Source: Chloromonas sp. AAM2 (taxonomy: Eukaryota > Chlorophyta > Chlorophyceae > Chlamydomonadales > Chlamydomonadaceae). From it: 35,663 nucleotides of DNA. The notes under the pieces are model-generated. The model worked only from the letters and a program-made list of their open reading frames with translations. It was not told the DNA's origin and ran no database searches. The stretch spans positions 1 to 35,663 of the forward strand of contig QAXH01006303.1 of the NCBI GenBank assembly GCA_004335635.1, given 5' to 3'. The translations under genes and the position numbers were made by a program. This document shows, piece by piece, positions 1 to 10,242 of the stretch (positions within the stretch are counted from its first letter, which is position 1; every line of letters begins with the position of its first letter).

Positions 1-33
1 CTCAACGCATGTTTTTGACCATAATGATGGCAC

Positions 34-489
34 CTAGTCAACGTCCACTGCAGGCCAGCTTGTTGCTGCCTGCGCGTTTACTGTGAGAAGGCGCAATGCA
101 CATGAACTTGGTTGGTTGATGCTCTCAGGCACTTGCTGGACCTGCTCTCCAGCGATCGAAGTGCCTGGGAAAATGGCGCACACATCAGTGTATATGACTT
201 GATGGCAGCACGAGTGACAGGACCAGGGATTACGGCATCGCACCCGCTGGACTACAAAGTGAGCAGTGGCAATTGAATCAACGATGAATACTGTGCTTTT
301 GCAGCTTTTGGTGCTGCAGACCAAACAGTCCAGGTGTCTAGCAGCTGCCTGCATCCCCCCTCTCAGCAATGCACAAGCATGATGTGGGCTTAAGCTCGTG
401 CAATGTCCACAGTTCTCCGAAGACAAGGTGGCAACTCGATCAAACAACTCTCTGATCAAAGCATGAGCATGATGTCTCCAAAGAATCAA
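34..489 (-). pseudogene. Cys-rich open frame, possible transposon remnant
   Basis: A 151-codon open frame on the minus strand ends with TAG at 34-36 and has no ATG near its 5' end, so it would be an exon or a fragment. It contains spaced Cys pairs (CGHC, CLVC, CHSC) with the strings VFIVDSIATAHFVV and YTDVCAIFPGT between and after them. Similar Cys clusters accompany KDZ-type transposases in other eukaryotes, but I cannot confirm that family here. No transposase catalytic region is visible. It could equally be a chance frame. Confidence 0.2.
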
Positions 490-962
490 TGTTCAGGAAA
501 TGGCAGCAAGTAAATTCGTGGCCAGATGGTTGTGTTGATGCAAATCATTTAGGCCAGGTGTGGTATGCCTTTCAATCCAATCCAGACCAGCAGTGGTTGC
601 CACCTGGCACGCAGTGTGGAGTGTCGGATAGACCGTGTTGGGCCTCCTGGACCAGTTTCACTTACCGCTTGATCAGTTTCACTTACCGTTGGACTAGTTC
701 ATTTGCCTGACCGTCTTGGTGTGACTTCTATCCAACTGTCAACTATCTGTATGTTTATGATATGAGCCCCTGTTGACTGCCCCTGTAATGGCCAGACCGG
801 GCGACCCAGCCATGTGCGATTGCATCCTCTGATCCTATGTTGGTCAAGGCTTGCATGTCCGATGCTGGATGTTGACGTCGCCTGCATGTTGTCCCCATTG
901 ACCTCAGGAATTAGCAATCGGGACTGTCGTTGGCATACTATTTCTTGAGGATTTGAAGTTAA

Positions 963-986
963 GTTTAGGATTAGGTTTAGGGTTAG
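963..986 (+). repeat. Short telomere-like string
   Basis: The sequence reads TTTAGGA-TTAGG-TTTAGGG-TTAG, about four degenerate units of the TTTAGGG type used by many green algae and plants. It is far too short to be a telomere. It could be an interstitial relic or chance. Confidence 0.4.
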
Positions 987-1934
987 CATGATGTCTCCAT
1001 GGAAATTTACGTACTTTCATATTCTCGTGATCCTTCCAAGTGTTGCGACACAGCACTATTGCGGCACATCACAGGAGGTGCCACAGCGGTGTTGCTGGTG
1101 CATCACTGGATGGGCCCGTGCAGGTTGTCACAGACACCACCTCGTCCTACGCAGAGCAGGGTGGGTGCAGATACTGTACGCAGCACAGCACTGGTCATGA
1201 GGAATTGCCAGGACAAGACACTTGATGGTACCGTGCTTCGGGGCAGATGACTTCAGCATGCAACAACAATAGGCCCATTCAGTAGTTCAGGTGCCAGTCC
1301 AAAGAGCCTGGCATCCACGAACAGCAACAGGCCTGTCACTCATCATCGTGGCCTTGGATGGCTGGAGTAGAAAAGTAAGAAAATAACAGGTCCTTTCAAT
1401 TGCCTGTTTGGAAAACAACACAGTGCCAACTTGCACTCGCTCACTTCTATAGCGTACGTTGTTTTCCTGATACAGCCATAACTGTCGGATGAGAGGCAGG
1501 TCCGTACATCCTTGGACATGCGAGAGTCGAGGCACAACCGCACAGTGGATGCCATGCTGGAATTGTGCTTCATGCCAAGAGTCATGTCAATCTATGTTTG
1601 GGTCCTGGGTTCCTCCCTGATACTTACTGGCGGCCTGTGTAGCAGCATTGAGCACAGAGCACACCAAGCATGACTGGAGCCAGGTCAGCAATGAATGAAT
1701 GATGTCACCAGTATGAATTGAAACTATGATCAATGCGTGATTGATGCTTGAATTGCGTCGCCAACGAGGTGCCGAAGGCGTTCCGTGGGGTGACCACCAC
1801 AGGGGCGACCAACCTCTGTACCATGAGGTCTTGCTGCCTCTTGGTCGTGTCTTATCCGTGACAACATCTGCTGACTCGGTGAGGTTTCCCTTTACTTGTG
1901 TGGGAGGGCTGATGGTGTGCTCTCTGATACACAC

Positions 1935-1950
1935 TGTGTGTGTGTGTGTG
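1935..1950. repeat. TG dinucleotide microsatellite
   Basis: A run of TG repeats is flanked on both sides by direct copies of TGATACACACTG (1925-1936 and 1949-1960). Confidence 0.8.
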
Positions 1951-3651
1951 ATACACACTGACTTGACCGTATAAGACCAGTTCCTTTGAGGGTTTAAGCG
2001 CGGGCGGACAGCACACGCACCAAGGGGGGTAAAGAGTACACGGTCCGGGGGAATAACATTCTAGGACAGAGGCATGTCATCGAAACGGCCCAAACGTGCC
2101 ATTTCCATTCATGCACCGCCTCCCTAGCACCCTTGAATATGATCTAGTCCGACCACTGATATCTGATGACTGTTGGAGTCTTAACATGCTCAGCTCGTTG
2201 TGTATGCATGTCTACTAACAATTGCTGACTATGCTTTTGGACATCAAATGCAATAATGATCTCAACATCACAGCAGTTGTACTTGAAAACGGGACAGCAT
2301 CACTGTACCCAAAGCAAGGCATCCTTGCATCTGCTTGCAAACACTCGTTTCCACTCCTCGTTGTCCAGATGCCACTCTGGTCCTCAGTACAAAGGGTGTG
2401 GCTGCATGTTGCTTGAACTTGCAGATGGCAGCCCTGCCCAGCCCAAGCTGGGCAAAGCTGGCTAGAGCCGCATGGAGATGTGCAAGATGCTGACACTGAC
2501 CACCAGATCGCATCCAGATGTGTGTTCCACCCCACGGCTGTCACATAGATGACAAAAAAAGTTATGATCCATCTAGTTGGCTGTCAGACGTGCCAAACAG
2601 GTTGAAGAAAGCAGCAGGTGCCAAACAGGTTGCCTACCTGATGGTTTATTCTTCATTCAGGATACATGTTTTTGTGAATACACATTCTTGAGTCATTTTG
2701 TGTGCCAAGCTTGCACTGCTCAGTGTCTGCTGAACACAGGAATGAATGGCATGAGCAGTGCAACACCAACAGTGGAATGTGGTCTGACAGATATGCCAAA
2801 CAACCCCCGTCAAACAGAGTTTCTTTTGGCATTGGGCTCCCTACTCAGGCATTCATTTTGTATGTGGTTGAAGACATCAGTCCGGGTCAATATAGTCATG
2901 GGCCAACGGCATATGTTATAGTCAGAAGAGGAAGGCAAGGTACCCAGTCGCTTGCTTGAAGAAACAGTTCACACATGAGCAGCCAAACTGTCAAACAAGA
3001 GAAAGCATGACCAAAACTTGCTTCAGCGCAAAACTTGAACACTTTGTCAGCAAATGTCCACGATCCTAGCCGCGACCCAGTATAGGGCCCTGAAAATCAG
3101 TTACCATCCGTATGCAACTACAATTTTAGTGGATGATTGGCACTGAACATAGCAGAACTCGGTCGCCACTTTCAGGGCGGTTGCCCACGGTGCGTAACAA
3201 AGTCGCTAGTCGGTTGTTTGCGGAAAATGGCCCATCTGAGCTGTCAAACTGTTATCTGACCCACAGTAGGGCCGCCTACTGTATTGGTTGACTCGGTGCT
3301 TAGACACTCCCCAGAACTTGAGTCGACGAGGCTTAAGGCACCTTCTCCTGTCAAGGTTTCGGAGGCTGGTTCTCATGCCCGCTCGCATATCAAGTGCCGG
3401 AGCGACCTGGCAGGCATATATGAGGCGCACAATTTGCCTTCACCAGCGAACCAAGCTTGTTGATGGTTTCCCACCCAACTACCAGACATGTGGTACCAGA
3501 CATGGCAGGTCGACACCAGAGTCACTATACTGACACCTGCAGGACCAACTTGACCACTTGCGGTATGCATTTTGCGTATAAAAGACTGCGTTGGGCCAGC
3601 TGTCTGACGGATAATGTCGCAGTCTGGGCCTTACTTCATATTACCAGACAT

Positions 3652-3777
3652 GAGTGCCTGGTTCTTTGTATTTACATACTATTTTCGCATTGATTACTCT
3701 GATATCTCCTTTGATTTCAGATCTAAACAGAGTGATTAATGCAAGAATGGTATGTAAATACAAAGAACCAGGCACTC
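3652..3777 (+). repeat. Long foldback with 50-bp arms; miRNA-precursor-like or MITE-like
   Basis: The left arm is 3652-3701 and the right arm 3728-3777, separated by a 26-nt loop. The outer 28 bp (3652-3679 with 3750-3777) pair perfectly. The inner 22 bp differ at five positions, all transitions. In a plus-strand RNA four of the five become G-U wobbles and one a C-A mismatch; in a minus-strand RNA only one is a wobble. The hairpin lies about 590 bp upstream of the SUFB start codon. It could be a small-RNA precursor, a MITE, or an extruding palindrome. No coding frame explains it. Confidence 0.85.
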
Positions 3778-3843
3778 GTTTGCTTGGCATCCTACATGGC
3801 TGCTTGTGGGTTGGACGCATGGCAGGGCTGCTCGTCAGCTCAA

Positions 3844-4311
3844 CTAGTCAAGTAGGGCTGTTAGTTGAACCCTGTCAGACCCTGAGATGCCGGATCCTGA
3901 GATGCAGCTGCTGCCATCATGCATACTGGAGCTGGAAACCTGACGAGCTCGGAAGCTTATCCTGAATGGCTCGGGCAGCTTCACCTTCAAGCACGACGGC
4001 TGATCTTGAGCGCCTCCGCCAGGGGTTGACTCAGACCCCAGCCAATGCTGCATGCCGAGTTCACCCACCTGAAAAGCCCTATGCCTCCAAAAACGCTCAC
4101 AAGGCGTGCTATCACCCTTGAAGTGAAGGCTGTTCATGGTGATGAGCACTGGATCTGAAGACCATTTGTCTGGCAATTCAGGTATCCGTTTCGACCGTTG
4201 CACTTTATCTTCCTGTGCGGCGTTGCGGCTCTGGGGCTTGGACACATTGACGAAATCACCTGACTGATATATCTCATCAATTCGTTCAATCAAGCGAGGC
4301 GGCGCGCACAA
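3844..4311 (-). other. Unrecognised open frame divergent from SUFB
   Basis: A 155-codon frame on the minus strand runs towards the left and begins (TTG, not ATG) only 57 bp from the SUFB start. It is not low-complexity and includes strings such as ELPDKWSSDPVLITMNSLHF. I recognise no family. It may be an exon of a divergent gene, a mobile-element fragment, or chance openness in the SUFB promoter region. Confidence 0.2.
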
Positions 4312-4367
4312 TCTTTGTCAAAGCCAAAGCTCCAATTTCCGCTGATTTTTGAGCGGAGATCCTCACG

Positions 4368-7300
4368 ATGCAGACGTCGCTTGGGCGGCAGCCTGGGCTG
4401 CAGCAGCAGCCCATCGCCAGCAGCAGTGGTCGGACGCTACACCCAGCCATGCCCGCCATGATGCACTCACGGTGCAGACGTGGACCTGCAGCCTGCTGGC
4501 GTTTGCGCACAGCTACTGCGGATGACGTGGTAGTAATGGAGAGTATGTCTGAGGAGAAGCGCGACCTTCAGAGGCTCATGAACCGCCCTTACAAGTATGG
4601 ATTTAAGACTATGATTGAGAGCGACACGTTCCCCAAGGGCCTTGACGAGGATGTGGTACGAGCCATCAGCGTAAAGAAAAAGGAGCCCGAGTGGATGCTG
4701 GAGTTCCGACTAAAGGCGTACCGGAAGTGGCTGACCATGGAAGACCCTAGTTGGAGTGACAACCGGTACCCTGTCATCGACTTCCAGGACTATTCATACT
4801 ACTCAGAGCCCAAGTTTAAGGAGAAGAAGGCTAGCTTGGATGAAGTAGACCCTGAGCTGCTGCGCACATTCGACAAGCTGGGTATTCCCCTGAACGAGCA
4901 GAAGCGCCTCAGCAACGTGGCAGTGGATGCTGTGTTCGACTCTGTTTCCATCGCCACCACCTTTCGTGCGGACTTGATGAAGGCCGGTGTCATCTTCTGC
5001 AGCATCAGCGAGGCTGTCAAGGACTACCCAGAGCTTGTCAAGAAGCACCTGGGCAGCGTGGTGAGTAGGGGGGGGTGAAGGGGGGGCAACAGGCGCACAG
5101 TTCTAGCTTTCCCTTTGTTCCCATAATTGCCATCATGGTAGCCTTGCCATTTGTTCCTGACAGGAGGCAATGTCCATGAGTTCCAATTTTGAAGGAGGCG
5201 CTGACAGTGTTGCCTGCTGTTACACGCAAAGTTACTAATTCCTGGGCACCTAAAGCATGCATGTTCGGAAAGCTGGTACTCTGACATAAGCCAGCAGCAG
5301 TCGGGTGGGTTTTCCAGTTGTTTCCCAGCACTTGTTGCTGCAGGTTCCAGTGGGCGACAACTACTATGCCGCACTCAATTCAGCGGTTTTCTCTGATGGA
5401 TCGTTTGTTTACGTGCCCAAGGGCGTGAGGAGCCCCATGGAGCTCTCAACTTACTTCCGCATCAATGCATCGGAGACAGGCCAGGTTGGTGCAGGGGAAG
5501 GCACATTGGATCAGCAACAGCACGGCAGTGACAGAAGCTAGGCAACGCATCGTCAGCGGAGCCGTCACATTCAGAAGCGGCGCAACGTTCACACTTTGCC
5601 GTCACGACAATTGTGATGCATGCCCCGGTGCAGAGTATGCGCGACTGAGGTTTCATTTGCCATGACGCTTGCTGCAATCATTGTGGCTGATTGTAAGCAG
5701 TGCAACAAGCCGTGCATCAGTTCCTTTCTGTGTGTTGCAGTTTGAGCGCACTCTGATCATTGCTGAGGAGGACAGCTATGTGTCCTACCTGGAGGGGTGC
5801 ACTGCGCCTTCGTACGATAAGAACCAGCTTCACGCAGCGGTAGTGGAGCTGTCCACTCAGAACGGAGCGGAGATCAAGTACAGCACAGTGCAGAACTGGT
5901 GAGCTGTAGTCAAAGTACCCCAGTGAAGCGATCAGCACTAGACATCAACACTTGAGTACGCAAATGCAAATGCCCTTGCAGTGCCTGGGACTTGGGCGTG
6001 TTTGTTCAATGAATTGAATGTAATGCAGTGCAGTGTAATGCCATCTCGCACGCTGTCCATTGCACTGGCATTGTTTGATTAATGCCAGTCCAAAAGCAGA
6101 ATGCCATGTGGCAATTTGATGATTCCCATGGCATTGCTGAACGATACGTGATGCTACGGCGCGTCAGCTGTGTTGCAAGCTCTGGCTGTGCTTCTTTTTC
6201 GAATGAGCTTGTCGGTGCTTGCCGTGCGCAGGTACGCGGGCGACAAGGACGGGCTGGGAGGCATCTACAATTTCGTGACCAAGCGCGGGTTGTGTGCGGG
6301 TGCAAACTCCAAGATATCTTGGACGCAGGTAAGGCGCAGTCCGATCAACCCCGTGCCTCCACTGGCTCAAGCTGACCGTCTGAGTTCGGGCTTTTGCATG
6401 TATGGGTATGTAAACTGGCTTGCATTTGGGAAATTTAGACTACAACTAGTAGTGTTGCAAACACTACTGGCCTGAATTGTCCATGAAAAGACTGTGTATT
6501 GACGCTGAGGCTCGCAAGCTACTTTCGAGCCGCGCTTGCTTGTGTCCAGGCCAGGTTCTGTACAAGCACCTTGTGAAGTCCGGCCGCCCGTTGGCCTTGA
6601 GTGCAGGTTGAGACGGGCAGTTCCATCACTTGGAAGTACCCGAGTGTGGTGCTGGTGGGTGACAACAGCGTCGGGGAGTTCTACAGCGTGGCGCTCACCA
6701 ACAACTACCAACAGGTGGGAGGGCACACAGCGCACGGCAGGGCATGCGCATCTACCGCACACTGGGGTGCACACGGGGCCATGAGCCCGTTATAAGGCCA
6801 TGGGCGTGCACACGGGGCCTGCGCACTGTACAGGGTATCTGCGGCTGCTGCTCGCGAGAAAGCCAATGCAGGAACGTGAAGCTGTTTGGAGTAGCCATGC
6901 ACCATGCTTTGGTCAGACTGCATTTTCACAGTGTGCTTGGCAACAGTATGCAGTGCGTGCGCAAGTCATATGCATGCAAGGGAACGATGGGGCGCAATCT
7001 GACCTGATTAGGGCACTGTTGCTTTACACTGTTGGTTCCCATATCATACTGGACAGTGCAGGGGGGACTTGATAGCTGTGCGCCGTGCGCCGCCTCCATG
7101 CAGGCTGACACGGGCACCAAGATGATTCACGTGGGCAAGAACACGCGCAGCCGCATCGTGTCCAAAGGCATTTCCGCGGGACACTCACGCAACGCCTACC
7201 GCGGGCTCGTGCAGGTCGGTATACGTTCTAGCATCAAACATTGTTTTCCATGATGTACACTCAAGATACAGTACAAAAAAGCTACAAGAAACAGGCGAAA

Positions 7301-8891
7301 ACTGACCAGAATATGCCAAGTATTGTAAAGAAACTGATTTCAAACTCACTTAGCGTTTGCTGTTAAACAACACTGTTGCAGGTGCAGCCCGGCGCCAAAG
7401 GGGCGAAGAACTCCAGCCAGTGCGACTCCATGCTCATCGGAGACACTGCAGGCGCCAACACGTACCCCTACATACAGGTACGGAACGGGACTTTACAGGC
7501 GGCAACATAGCGGCAATACCGACCCTCATCGCAATGATATTCTTAGTGCGTCAGCAGGTCTACCATCCCAGCGGTGTAGGTTCTTTACAGGCAGCAGGAT
7601 ATCACCTGTCAGCACTGTATCATGCTTGCGCCAGCAACAGAATTGGGCAGTTTGCTTGTCCTGTTGACCGTCTAACACAGCACACCTGGCCGGATTTCGT
7701 CGCGCATTGCATCTCGGATGCGTTAAGGCCATAATCACCTACCTTGCATCGTGCCAGATCTGGCTCGTTCTTTTCAGACCACAGCCCTTCCTTCCCTGAG
7801 GTGTCTTGGAGGTTGTCCATTGCGTAACAGCAACGGTGATTGCAAAGCACAGAGAGAACCACAGAGAGGTTGCTCCTGAGCCCTTCAGAGAGAACCACAG
7901 AGAGGTTTCCACACAAAGTGCTCGCTTTTCCTTGTTCAGGTCCGTGAGCCGTCGGCCAACGTGGAGCATGAGGCCAGCACCAGCAAGATCGGCGAGGACC
8001 AGCTCTTCTACTTCCAGCAGCGAGGCATCGACCCGGAGGCGGCAGTGGGGGCGATCATCAGTGGCTTCTGCAGAGAGGTGAGGTGCACAGGCAAGATGGG
8101 GCCAAGTGCTTTCTAGGACAAGTAGTCCACCAAGGTGGGAGAGCTGGTTGAGGGATGGACAGGTCGGCTGCACAGGACGGGAATGTCAAGGGGTGTGTTG
8201 AAATGCCAGTCAAGGACGAGCATGGGCAAGCACATGGAGTTTGGGCTGGTAGGCAGAGTTTGAATGCGCACACAGTTGGGGCTACAGCTGGCTGTGTTAA
8301 TGGGAAGTCTGACTAAAGTCGAACAAGTTCTCAGGCAGGTTTCAGGCTCACCATAGGGAAATTTAGTGGCCAAGATGTGTGGTAGGCCTAATCAGGGCTA
8401 TTCAACTGGTGGTCAATGGACTAGAGCCTAGGAACAGCAGTGTGACATTCTTGTTGCATGACCTTTAGTCTAGTTCAGATGCAGTTTCTTTTTCTTTTCT
8501 TTTCTGTTTTTTTACGGGTGCAGTGCTTGCGGGGGGGGGCAAGAACAGAAGAGGAAACAATCAGCACAACTGTCAAATGCACCAGCAACATGTGCAGAAC
8601 GGCCTAATGGTATGTGCAGTTGGCTGTGCGGCATGGGCCTGCTGGCAGCTGCCATGCCCTTATTCGCTCGACTTCTCCTTCTGAGGTCAGATTTACTGGT
8701 TTGTGGTAATGCACCATGTGATGTGCCAGCTGCTTGACTTGTTGCTGTTTCAGTCTGCAATTTCGCGCCTTGGCTGCTCATATTCTGATTGTCACCATTG
8801 GCATTTGCAGGTTTTCAACGAGCTCCCGCTTGAATTCGCGGCCGAGGTCAACGAGCTAATGAGTCTGAAGCTTGAGGGGAGTGTGGGATGA
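4368..8891 (+). CDS. SUFB: SufB, plastid Fe-S cluster assembly scaffold protein
   Basis: Exons: 4368-5060, 5344-5484, 5741-5898, 6232-6328, 6607-6714, 7104-7214, 7382-7477, 7940-8077, 8811-8891; 540 aa. SufB is the core scaffold of the SufBC2D complex that builds Fe-S clusters in the plastid stroma, with SufC supplying ATPase activity. Residues 1 to about 50 are rich in Ser, Arg, Gln and Ala and resemble a transit peptide. The mature part starts near the string [18 protein letters not shown]. The family signatures are present: [40 protein letters not shown] (exon 7; its Cys is residue 450) and [18 protein letters not shown] (exon 8; His478-Glu479). By family knowledge the Cys and the His-Glu pair match the residues important at the E. 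coli SufB-SufD interface. Length is close to the plant protein of about 557 aa. All splice joins keep frame; intron 3 is phase 2 and the others phase 0. The ATG at 4368 is the first in frame. Its neighbour ACCA is also plastid-related. Confidence 0.97.
7850..7907. repeat. Direct 22-bp repeat in SUFB intron 7
   Basis: Identical 22-nt copies lie at 7850-7871 and 7886-7907, 36 bp apart, just upstream of the exon 8 acceptor. Confidence 0.9.
8485..8539. repeat. Pyrimidine tract and G9 run in SUFB intron 8
   Basis: A T/C-rich tract at 8485-8513 is followed by nine consecutive G at 8531-8539, inside the longest SUFB intron (8078-8810). The acceptor used by exon 9 is about 270 bp further on, so this tract is not its polypyrimidine tract. 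Confidence 0.75.
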
Positions 8892-8950
8892 TTCATTGGC
8901 TTCAAGTAGCTTGTTTGGGTGATGCACGCAAGCAAGGACAGAAGGTATAT

Positions 8951-8955
8951 TGTAA
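8951..8955 (+). promoter_or_regulatory. Candidate polyadenylation signal of SUFB (TGTAA)
   Basis: TGTAA lies about 60 nt after the SUFB stop codon. It is the usual poly(A) signal of chlorophyte nuclear genes. Confidence 0.55.
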
Positions 8956-9223
8956 ACTGGAGCGCGTCAAAGCAGCCACTTGATACAGTGTGTCCGATAT
9001 GCATGTGTGCGAGTTGCGTGACGGAAGCCGCCTGCTAGTGACTCGTTCTGTGAATCACTTTGGTGGACAGCTTGTTGACCACCGGTTTGTCAAAATGCAC
9101 ATTGAAATGAAACATTGTGAGTGGTGGTGTGCTGGAGCGTGTATGTGTTTGGAACACCAGCAGTGATGACGTTCGGTGTGACGCTTAGCCGGGTAAAATC
9201 TCCAACTTCTCATACATCTAAGC

Positions 9224-9254
9224 ATCGCGTTGAGTCAATGCACTTCAACGCGAT
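9224..9254. repeat. 10-bp perfect hairpin
   Basis: ATCGCGTTGA (9224-9233) and TCAACGCGAT (9245-9254) are perfect reverse complements around an 11-nt loop, about 330 bp beyond the SUFB stop. Confidence 0.7.
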
Positions 9255-10242
9255 ATTGTAAAGGCCAATTCACCGGCGTTTTAGATCGCGACATGTGCTT
9301 AAAGCGTGACCAGGTGTTTTCAGTGGTTCGTTTCAGATTGCAACATATGCTTAAGTGTGACCAGGAGTTGCAGCAGGAGGGGTCCCACATTGTTGCCTCT
9401 CTTTTTGGGATGCCTATCTTTGAATTCACAGTTTAAGAAATGCGGTTGAATGTCTTGGCAATTAGATGTAATCCAGTGGAAGTCGTGTCCGGCCCAGATA
9501 TCTGACTTCCACTTGTCCCTGTCTGGGACTCGCGTGCAAAACACGAAATAATATTGTGATCATGGCTACAGACTGCGGGGCTATTTTATGTTTTCAACAC
9601 CGGTAATAATGCCGGACTGCAAAGCCATCACAACACAAGCGTGACACTGTTGCTCCAAACATGAGAATCCTGGTGCACAAACAGCTGCATCCCTGGCATG
9701 CGTTTCGCATCATCTTGCTTCAGCTTGCAGCGGGTAGGCGCATGCCATTTACAGCTGTCGGCTGACAGCTCACTTATCGCATGTGGCTTTCCACTGCATC
9801 ACGCAGAGTTGGTCAAGAGCCCAGACACCCGTGTGAGGGTCAAATCCACGCATTGGAGGCGAGCAAACAGTCAGGTTCTCGCCGCAGTCAGCTGCGCTTT
9901 CCCAGTTGATTAAGAGCTCGCAGCAGAGCTGTCATGTATGCAGACGATTAGAGTCCGCAGAAGTGGTCAAGCGTCAAATAGAGATGTAGGCCCGCACCAT
10001 CCAAGAACTCAGGGCAAAACCCGTAGAAACTGCTGACAACTTTATCTGGTGTGGGTCCAGTCAGCAGGCGCTGTTCATTCGCTTTGCCTACGCAGAAATT
10101 CAATCGCATTTGAATTTCGACGAGTTCCTGCTTCTTTACATCCTCACTAGCACATTGATTGACAAAGTACCATTTCAGGACCACCAACCAGAGTCTCCTT
10201 GCACTTTACGGCCTTTGGCCTTGGCCTTCCTGGAAGGCAGCA

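Larger units (their letters stand above)
1..3651. other. Left flank with no confident gene
   Basis: No conserved protein could be recognised on either strand. The open frames are short, mostly start at non-ATG codons and overlap each other. The stretch holds a Cys-rich minus-strand frame (34-489), a duplicated 16-17 nt segment near 654-690, a telomere-like string at 963-986, a TG microsatellite at 1935-1950, and a degenerate segment at 1774-1804 that resembles sequence beside the assembly gap. It looks like intergenic DNA with decayed mobile DNA. A lineage-specific gene with small exons cannot be excluded. Confidence 0.5.
8892..10242. other. SUFB 3' flank and ACCA upstream region
   Basis: No gene is recognised between SUFB and ACCA, which are in the same orientation. 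The region holds a TGTAA motif shortly after the SUFB stop, a 10-bp perfect hairpin at 9224-9254, and a diverged tandem duplication of about 35 bp with 51-bp period (about 9283-9317 and 9334-9368). The ACCA promoter should lie at its right end. Confidence 0.6.

Noticed and set aside
7739..8173. 144-codon minus-strand frame over SUFB exon 8
   Set aside because: It is the shadow of SUFB exon 8 plus intron sequence; the sense strand encodes conserved SufB residues.
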